Shown: piece by piece, positions 6,354-10,822 of the stretch
Layout: each line of letters starts with the position of its first letter
How positions within the stretch are numbered: the first letter of the stretch is position 1
From: CAIOSQ01 sp964434345
GTDB taxonomy: Bacteria; Pseudomonadota; Alphaproteobacteria; CACIAM-22H2
DNA: 10,822 bases
Direction: 5' to 3'
NCBI GenBank assembly: GCA_964434345.1
Contig: CAYSUY010000148.1
Location: forward strand, 1-10,822
Made by a program: the position numbers and the translations under genes
The notes under the pieces: model-generated
Database searches by the model: none
What the model was told of the DNA's origin: nothing
Seen by the model: the letters and a program-made list of their open reading frames with translations, nothing else

Positions 6354-7253
6354 ATGTGCGGAATCGTCGGCCTCTTCCTCAAGAACCCTGCGCTGCGGCC
6401 GGATCTCGGCCGGCATGTCTCGGTCATGCTGGCGGGCATGACCGATCGCGGGCCGGACAGCGCGGGGATCGCCGTCTATCACCGGCCGGCGGCAGATGGC
6501 GCATGCAAGCTGACGCTGTTCCATCCCGATCCCGCCCATGACTGGGCCGGGCTCGCCGCGGCGATCGCGACGGCGTTCGGAGCCGATGTCGAGGCCGAGA
6601 CGCGCGCCAACCATGCCGTGCTCGTCGCGACCGCCGACGAGGGCGCGCTGCGCGCCTGGCTCGCGGCGCAGGCGCCGACGGTGCGCGTCATGGGCTATGG
6701 GCGGCTCATGGAGGTCTACAAGGAAATGGGCCTGCCGGCCGACGTGCTGCGCCGCCACGGCATTCCGGCGATGGCCGGCACGCATGCGATCGGCCATACC
6801 CGCATGGCGACCGAGAGCATCGTGACGACCGAGCACTCGCATCCCTTCACCGCGGCGGCGGACATGTGCCTGGTGCACAACGGCTCGCTGTCGAACCACA
6901 ACCGGCTGCGTGCCTTCCTGCAGCGCCGCGGCGAGCGTTTCGAGACCGACAACGACAGCGAGGTGGCGGCGCGTTATTTCGCGTGGCGCATGCGCGAGGG
7001 TGCCTCGCTCGAGGAGGCGATGCGCGCCGGTCTCAAGGACCTCGACGGCTTCTACACCTTCGCGATGGGCACGCGCGAAGGCTTCGCCGTCCTGCGCGAC
7101 GGCATCGCGTGCAAGCCCGCCGTGCTCGCCGAGACCGACGACTGGGTCGCGATGGCGTCCGAATATCGCGCGATCGCCGACCTGCCCGGGGTCGAGGACG
7201 CGACGATCTGGGAGCCCAAGCCGGCCGTCGTCTACACCTGGAAGCTGAACTGA
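6354..7253 (+). CDS. mgsA/glxB: N-methylglutamate synthase-like subunit A, class II glutamine amidotransferase (GlxB type)
   Basis: A 299-residue Ntn-type glutamine amidotransferase domain protein. The catalytic Cys2 directly follows the initiator Met (MCGIVG), so Met removal exposes the nucleophile; this fixes the start at 6354 rather than at an ATG 17 codons upstream. Other family motifs are RGPDSAG (32-38), GHTRMATES (147-155), HNGSLSN (175-181), DSE (201-203) and ASEYRAI (268-274). In N-methylglutamate synthase this subunit releases the amine (methylamine from gamma-glutamylmethylamide, or ammonia from glutamine) for transfer to the synthase subunit. It is the first gene of a four-gene operon, with one base separating its stop from the next ATG. 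The alternative name glxB comes from the Sinorhizobium glx-glnT locus; sequence alone does not settle whether methylamide or glutamine is the natural donor. Confidence 0.92.
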   Translation: MCGIVGLFLKNPALRPDLGRHVSVMLAGMTDRGPDSAGIAVYHRPAADGACKLTLFHPDPAHDWAGLAAAIATAFGADVEAETRANHAVLVATADEGALRAWLAAQAPTVRVMGYGRLMEVYKEMGLPADVLRRHGIPAMAGTHAIGHTRMATESIVTTEHSHPFTAAADMCLVHNGSLSNHNRLRAFLQRRGERFETDNDSEVAARYFAWRMREGASLEEAMRAGLKDLDGFYTFAMGTREGFAVLRDGIACKPAVLAETDDWVAMASEYRAIADLPGVEDATIWEPKPAVVYTWKLN

Positions 7254-7254
7254 C

Positions 7255-7938
7255 ATGCAGACCGTCGATCTCTCCGCCGAGGATGTGCGCGCCCTCAACG
7301 GCCGCCTCCACGCCCTGCCCGCCGACACCAACCAGCGCGCCTGGCGCGTCGTCAATCCGCGCGGCGCGCATGCCGTCGCGGTCGGCCTGACGCAACCGCT
7401 CGACATCGTCGTCGAGGGCCATGTCGGCTATTACTGCGCCGGCATGAACGAAGCGGCCACTGTCGTCGTCCGCGGTCATTGCGGCTGGGGCGTGGCGGAA
7501 AACATGATGAGCGGCACGGTGCGCGTCACCGGCAACGCCTCGCAATCGGCCGGCGCCTCGGGGCATGGCGGGCTGCTGGTGATCGAGGGCGATGCCGGCC
7601 ATCGCTGCGGCATCTCGATGAAGGGCATCGACATCGTCGTCGGCGGCTCGATCGGCGCGTTCAGCGCCTTCATGGCGCAGGCGGGCAACCTCGTCGTCTG
7701 CGGCGACGCCGGCGAGAATCTCGGCGACTCGCTCTACGAGGCCGACATCTACGTGCGCGGCGCGGTCGCCTCGCTGGGCGCGGATTGCGTCGAGAAGGAG
7801 ATGACCGCGGCGGACCGCGAGAAGGTCGCCGCGCTTCTGGCGCGCGCGGGCATCGCCGCCGACGCCGCCGGCTTCCGCCGCTACGGCTCTGCGCGCCAGC
7901 TCTACAATTTCCACGTCGACCACGCCGATTCCTATTGA
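7255..7938 (+). CDS. mgsB/glxC: N-methylglutamate synthase-like subunit B, GXGXG beta-helix protein (GlxC type)
   Basis: A 227-residue protein homologous to the C-terminal GXGXG domain of glutamate synthase large subunit (GltB), here as a stand-alone polypeptide. A ladder of glycine-centred turns marks the right-handed beta-helix: VEGHVGYYCAG (53-63), VRGHCGWGV (72-80), VTGNASQSAG (91-100), IEGDAGHRCG (110-119), VGGSIGAF (129-136) and VCGDAGENLG (148-157). In GltB this domain is structural and helps tie the amidotransferase and synthase centres together; it has no catalytic residues of its own. The gene starts one base after the stop of subunit A and ends 10 bases before subunit C, so the three subunits are almost certainly co-expressed in fixed proportion. 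Beyond the helix, residues 182-227 form a short tail with RQLYNFHVDHADSY. Confidence 0.92.
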   Translation: MQTVDLSAEDVRALNGRLHALPADTNQRAWRVVNPRGAHAVAVGLTQPLDIVVEGHVGYYCAGMNEAATVVVRGHCGWGVAENMMSGTVRVTGNASQSAGASGHGGLLVIEGDAGHRCGISMKGIDIVVGGSIGAFSAFMAQAGNLVVCGDAGENLGDSLYEADIYVRGAVASLGADCVEKEMTAADREKVAALLARAGIAADAAGFRRYGSARQLYNFHVDHADSY

Positions 7939-7948
7939 GGTCCGGGCC

Positions 7949-9298
7949 ATGACCATCGATCCGCGCAACGCCCGCCCGTCGGCCGCCTTTCCGCCGAACG
8001 TCATCGCCGAAATCCAGCGCGCCGCCGACCAGGGGATCTACGAGATCCGCGGCCTCGGCACCAAGCGCCGCCTGCCGAGCTTCGACGACCTGCTGCTGCT
8101 CGGCGCCTCGATCTCGCGCTACCCGCTCGAGGGCTATCGCGAGAAATGCGACACCGACGTCGTGCTCGGCACGCGCTTCGCCGCGAAGCCGCTCGAGCTC
8201 AAGATCCCGGTGACGATCGCCGGGATGAGCTTCGGCTCGCTCTCGGCCGCCGCCAAGGAATCGATCGGCCGCGCCTGCACCCAGGTCGGCACCAGCTCGA
8301 CCACGGGCGACGGCGGCATGACCGAAGAGGAACGGCGCGCCTCGAAGCTGCTCGTCTATCAGGTCCTGCCCTCGCGCTACGGCCTCAATCCGCGCGACCT
8401 GCGCCGCGCCGACGCGATCGAGGTCGTCATCGGCCAGGGCGCGAAGCCGGGCGGCGGCGGCATGCTCCTCGGGCAGAAGATCAGCCCGCGCGTGGCGAAG
8501 ATGCGCACGCTTCCCGAGGGGATCGACCAGCGCTCCGCCTGCCGTCATCCGGACTGGACGGGTCCGGACGACCTGACGATCAAGATCCAGGAGCTGCGCG
8601 AGATCACCGACTGGCAGAAGCCGATCTACGTCAAGGTCGGCGCCTCGCGGCCCTTCTTCGACACCCAGCTCGCGGTCAAGGCCGGCGCCGACGTGATCGT
8701 GGTCGACGGCATGCAGGGCGGCACCGGCGCGACCCAGGACGTGTTCATCGAGCATGTCGGCATCCCGACCCTGCCGGCGCTGCGCCAGGCGGTCGATGCG
8801 CTGGTCGATCTCGACATGCACCGCAAGGTCCAGCTGATCATCTCCGGCGGCATCCGCAGCGGCGCCGACGTCGCCAAGGCGCTCGCGATGGGCGCCGACG
8901 CGGTGTCGATCGGCAGCGCGGCGCTGATGGCGCTGGGCTGCAACAGGCCCGTGCACGTCGCCGACTACGAAGCGCTCGGCACCGCGCCCGGCCATTGCCA
9001 CCATTGCCATACCGGGCGTTGCCCGGTGGGCGTGGCGACGCAGGATCCGGTGCTGCGCAAGCGCTTCACCGGCNNNNNNNNNNAGAAGCGCCTCGACCCC
9101 GAGCAGGGCGCGCGCTGGCTGCGCAATTACCTGTCGGTGATGACGCTGGAGGCGCAGACGATCGCGCGCGCCTGCGGCAAGACGCATGTGCTGAACCTCG
9201 AGCCCGAGGATCTCGTGGCGACGACGATCGAAGCCGCGGCGATGGCGGGCGTGCCGCTCGCCGGCACCAACTGGGTCCCGGGCCGGGACCTGCGCTGA
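7949..9298 (+). CDS. mgsC/glxD: N-methylglutamate synthase-like subunit C, FMN/Fe-S glutamate synthase domain (GlxD type), interrupted by an assembly gap
   Basis: About 449 residues as assembled, homologous to the FMN-binding synthase domain of glutamate synthase. It should catalyse reductive transfer of the amine to 2-oxoglutarate, giving N-methylglutamate (or glutamate). Visible motifs: GQGAKPGGGG (162-171), VVDGMQGGTGA (251-261), IISGGIRSG (297-305) and GADAVSIGSAA (315-325) for the flavin barrel. A cysteine cluster (Cys331, Cys350, Cys353, Cys358, with CHHCHTGRCPVGVATQD) corresponds to the 3Fe-4S site of GltB. The end LARACGK-like ARACGK (407-411 region) and NLEPEDLVA are typical of GlxD proteins. 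Ten N at 9074-9083 interrupt residues 376-379. The frame continues correctly, but the flanks look duplicated, so the real protein may be about nine residues shorter. The ATG has GAGG ten bases upstream. Confidence 0.9.
   Translation: MTIDPRNARPSAAFPPNVIAEIQRAADQGIYEIRGLGTKRRLPSFDDLLLLGASISRYPLEGYREKCDTDVVLGTRFAAKPLELKIPVTIAGMSFGSLSAAAKESIGRACTQVGTSSTTGDGGMTEEERRASKLLVYQVLPSRYGLNPRDLRRADAIEVVIGQGAKPGGGGMLLGQKISPRVAKMRTLPEGIDQRSACRHPDWTGPDDLTIKIQELREITDWQKPIYVKVGASRPFFDTQLAVKAGADVIVVDGMQGGTGATQDVFIEHVGIPTLPALRQAVDALVDLDMHRKVQLIISGGIRSGADVAKALAMGADAVSIGSAALMALGCNRPVHVADYEALGTAPGHCHHCHTGRCPVGVATQDPVLRKRFTGXXXXKRLDPEQGARWLRNYLSVMTLEAQTIARACGKTHVLNLEPEDLVATTIEAAAMAGVPLAGTNWVPGRDLR
9074..9083. other. 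Assembly gap (10 N)
   Basis: Ten consecutive N, a placeholder of fixed size rather than a measured length. The bases just before it (aagcgcttcacc, 9059-9070) and after it (aagcgcctcgac, 9086-9097) are similar, which suggests that two contig ends overlap imperfectly and the true gap is negative. The repeated starts lie 27 bases apart, a multiple of three, so collapsing them would keep the frame of the synthase gene. Confidence 0.98.
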
Positions 9299-9347
9299 GG
9301 CGCGCGAACGCGCCCGGCGACACGACGACAGCGGGGAGACCGAAGTG

Positions 9348-10655
9348 ATGGCGACGGATCTGGCGAAGGTCGCGAAGGACCGGAAGATCAAGTATTTCCT
9401 GATCAGCTACGTGGACCTGTTCGGCGCGCTGCGCGCCAAGCTGGTGCCGGCGCGCGCGATCGGCGAGATGCAGAAGGCGGGCGCGGGCTTCGCCGGCTTC
9501 GCGACCTGGCTCGACATGAGCCCGGCCGACAGCGACATGTTCGCCGTGCCCGATCCCGACAGCCTGATCCAGCTGCCCTGGAAGCCGGAGGTCGGCTGGC
9601 TCGCCTCGGACATCGTGATGGACGGCAAGCCGGTCGCACACGGCCCCCGCCACATCCTCAAGCAGCAGGTCGCGGCCGCGGCGGCGAAGGGCCTGCGGAT
9701 GAAGAGCGGCGTCGAGTGCGAGTTCTTCCTCGTCACGCCGGACGGGCGCACCGTCGCCGACGCCCAGGACACGCAGTCCAAGCCCTGCTACGACCAAGGC
9801 GCGCTGATGCGGCGCTACGACATCATCACCGAGATCTGCGACGCGATGATCGCGCTCGGCTGGGAGCCCTACCAGAACGACCACGAGGACGCGAACGGCC
9901 AGTTCGAGATGAACTGGACCTATGCCGATGCGCTGGTCACCGCCGACCGCCACGTCTTCTTCAAGTACATGGTGAAGGCGATCGCGGAGAAGCACGGGCT
10001 GCGCGCGACCTTCATGCCCAAGCCCTTCATCGACCTGACAGGCTCGGGATGCCACGCGCATGTCTCGGTCTGGGACCGTACCGGCAGGCGCAATCTCTTC
10101 CACGATCCCAAGGGCGAGCTTGGCCTGTCGCAGATGGCCTATCACTTCCTCGGCGGCGTCCTGAACTCGGCCGAGGGGCTGTGCGCGCTCTTCAACCCGA
10201 CCGTGAACAGCTACAAGCGCATCAACGCGCCGCGCACGACATCCGGCGCCACATGGTCGCCCAACGCCATCACCTATGGCGGCAACAACCGCACGCACAT
10301 GGTGCGCATCCCCGATGCCGGCCGTTTCGAGTTCCGGCTCATGGACGGCGCCGCCAATCCCTATCTGCTCCAGGCGGGGCTGCTCGCCGCGGGGCTCGAC
10401 GGCGTCGAGACTGCACGCGACCCTGGCCCGCGTCGCGACATCGACATGTACACCCAGGGCCACACGCTCGAAGGCATTCGTCGCCTGCCCGCCAACCTGC
10501 TCGATGCGCTGCGCGCCTTCGCCGCCGACGACGTGCTGCGCGCGCGCCTGGGCGCATCGTTCGGCGACAGCTACCTCAAGCTCAAGCACGACGAATGGGC
10601 CCGCTTCGCGCGCCACCTGACGGAGTGGGAGCGCGAGACCACGCTCGACTGCTGA
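9348..10655 (+). CDS. gmaS/glnT: Gamma-glutamylmethylamide synthetase / type III glutamine synthetase
   Basis: A 435-residue glutamine synthetase-fold ligase that joins an amine to the gamma-carboxyl of glutamate using ATP. Family motifs are intact: VECEFFL (122-128), NDHEDANGQFEMN (177-189), GSGCHAHVS (232-240), NSYKRI (287-292), NNRTHMVRIP (313-322) and RFEFRLMDGAANPYL (326-340). Two features separate it from housekeeping GlnA. The N-terminal FDGSS-type ammonia-site motif is replaced by ATWLDMSPADSDM (about 52-64), and the NLYDLPP adenylylation loop by DMYTQGHT (366-373). Both fit GmaS/GlnT proteins. The neighbouring mgsABC genes favour methylamine as amine donor, though ammonia cannot be excluded. 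The start may be the ATG at 9348 or the adjacent GTG at 9345; GGGGAG (9332-9337) suits either. The gap to subunit C is 49 bases. Confidence 0.92.
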   Translation: MATDLAKVAKDRKIKYFLISYVDLFGALRAKLVPARAIGEMQKAGAGFAGFATWLDMSPADSDMFAVPDPDSLIQLPWKPEVGWLASDIVMDGKPVAHGPRHILKQQVAAAAAKGLRMKSGVECEFFLVTPDGRTVADAQDTQSKPCYDQGALMRRYDIITEICDAMIALGWEPYQNDHEDANGQFEMNWTYADALVTADRHVFFKYMVKAIAEKHGLRATFMPKPFIDLTGSGCHAHVSVWDRTGRRNLFHDPKGELGLSQMAYHFLGGVLNSAEGLCALFNPTVNSYKRINAPRTTSGATWSPNAITYGGNNRTHMVRIPDAGRFEFRLMDGAANPYLLQAGLLAAGLDGVETARDPGPRRDIDMYTQGHTLEGIRRLPANLLDALRAFAADDVLRARLGASFGDSYLKLKHDEWARFARHLTEWERETTLDC

Positions 10656-10785
10656 CGGGAAATACGAACCAGACAACTGTTTCCCCTGGAGGATCGGCGC
10701 AGATGCCAGCGCGCCGGCATGGGAAATAGTTGTCTGGTTCGTATTTCCTGGTTCGTATTTCCCTGGCTCGTATTTCCCCGTCAGC
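10651..10785. repeat. Nested inverted repeat, element 2, between two convergent genes
   Basis: The left arm 10658-10685 and right arm 10721-10748 pair over 28 positions with one exception (10679 G opposite 10727 T, a G-U wobble in plus-strand RNA). The loop is 35 bases and contains a small hairpin (ATGCC at 10703-10707 with GGCAT at 10716-10720). An outer pairing joins 10651-10672 with 10763-10785. The core GGAAATAGTTGTCTGG (10722-10737) is identical to that of the element at 6202-6295. The stop codon of the glutamine synthetase-like gene (10653-10655) and that of the opposing gene (10783-10781) both lie in the outer arms. The position fits a bidirectional terminator, but no U-run is present, and the related copy upstream of the operon argues for a dispersed repeat family. 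Confidence 0.9.
10734..10777 (+). repeat. Three tandem 14-15 base units
   Basis: Units at 10734-10747, 10748-10762 and 10763-10777 read CTGGTTCGTATTTC, CTGGTTCGTATTTCC and CTGGCTCGTATTTCC. Each is complementary, perfectly or with one mismatch, to the single left-arm segment GGAAATACGAACCAG (10658-10672), so three alternative stems are possible. The array probably arose by duplication within the right arm of element 2. Confidence 0.9.
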
Positions 10786-10822
10786 CCAGTCCGATCGCGC
10801 CGCCGAACAGCGCGCGCACCTC
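10781..10822 (-). CDS. C-terminal end of an unidentified gene, convergent with gmaS
   Basis: Only the last 13 codons are in the window, reading EVRALFGGAIGLG and then TGA (10783-10781). Composition suits a real GC-rich gene end and the stop falls symmetrically to the stop of the opposing glutamine synthetase-like gene in the repeat. The piece is too short to assign a family, and the reading frame is not confirmed by any motif. Confidence 0.4.
   Translation of the reverse strand, partial: EVRALFGGAIGLG

Noticed and set aside
7670..9391. Long open frame on the minus strand opposite subunits B and C
   Set aside because: It mirrors well-conserved coding sequence in GC-rich DNA, is Arg/Ala/Asp-rich, has no recognisable motif and runs through the N gap.
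9066..10676. Long open frame on the minus strand opposite the glutamine synthetase-like gene
   Set aside because: Same reasons: a compositional shadow of a clearly identified gene; it also begins across the repeat and ends in the assembly gap region.
10734..10777. Possible CRISPR-like array
   Set aside because: The units are 14-15 bases, directly adjacent without spacers, and part of a palindrome; no cas gene is nearby.

Overview
The window is a GC-rich, densely coded stretch of a proteobacterial chromosome, most likely alphaproteobacterial. That placement rests on the very high G+C at third codon positions, the operon style (ATGA overlaps, short gaps), and the glutamate synthase-like trio followed by a type III glutamine synthetase-like gene, an arrangement typical of Rhizobiales, Rhodobacterales and Rhodospirillales. 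A run of exactly ten N at 9074-9083 shows a scaffolded draft or metagenome assembly. No rRNA, tRNA, CRISPR array or transposase gene was seen.

Left part (1-4434, minus strand) is a five-gene catabolic operon read right to left: a secreted NMT1/TauA-like substrate-binding protein, an acyl-CoA dehydrogenase, a methyltransferase-like protein of unknown role, an amidohydrolase-fold protein that has lost most metal ligands, and an acyl-CoA synthetase/AMP ligase cut by the window edge. Two of the four junctions are ATGA-type overlaps. Together they suggest uptake of an organic acid or ester-type compound, its activation to a CoA thioester and its oxidation; the substrate cannot be read from sequence. 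A divergent alpha/beta-hydrolase-fold gene (4508-5332) shares the 73-base promoter region and has a His where the nucleophile should be. A second, canonical Ser-Asp-His alpha/beta hydrolase (5346-6185, minus) converges on it.

Right part (6354-10655, plus strand) is a four-gene operon: a class II glutamine amidotransferase, a GXGXG beta-helix protein, an FMN/Fe-S glutamate synthase-like protein and a type III glutamine synthetase homologue. These are the pieces of N-methylglutamate synthase (MgsABC, also called GlxBCD) and gamma-glutamylmethylamide synthetase (GmaS, homologous to GlnT). GmaS would couple methylamine (or ammonia) to glutamate, and MgsABC would move the amine group to 2-oxoglutarate. 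The N-methylglutamate dehydrogenase genes (mgdABCD) are not next to the operon in this window. A sigma-54-like -24/-12 element lies just upstream of the first gene.

The most unusual feature is a pair of related long inverted repeats that bracket this operon, one at 6202-6295 in the divergent intergenic region and one at 10651-10785 after the last gene. They share a 16-base core (GGAAATAGTTGTCTGG) but differ in the outer stem at three positions, all of which are compensated on the opposite arm. The second copy also carries three tandem 14-15 base units and contains the stop codons of both convergent genes that abut it.
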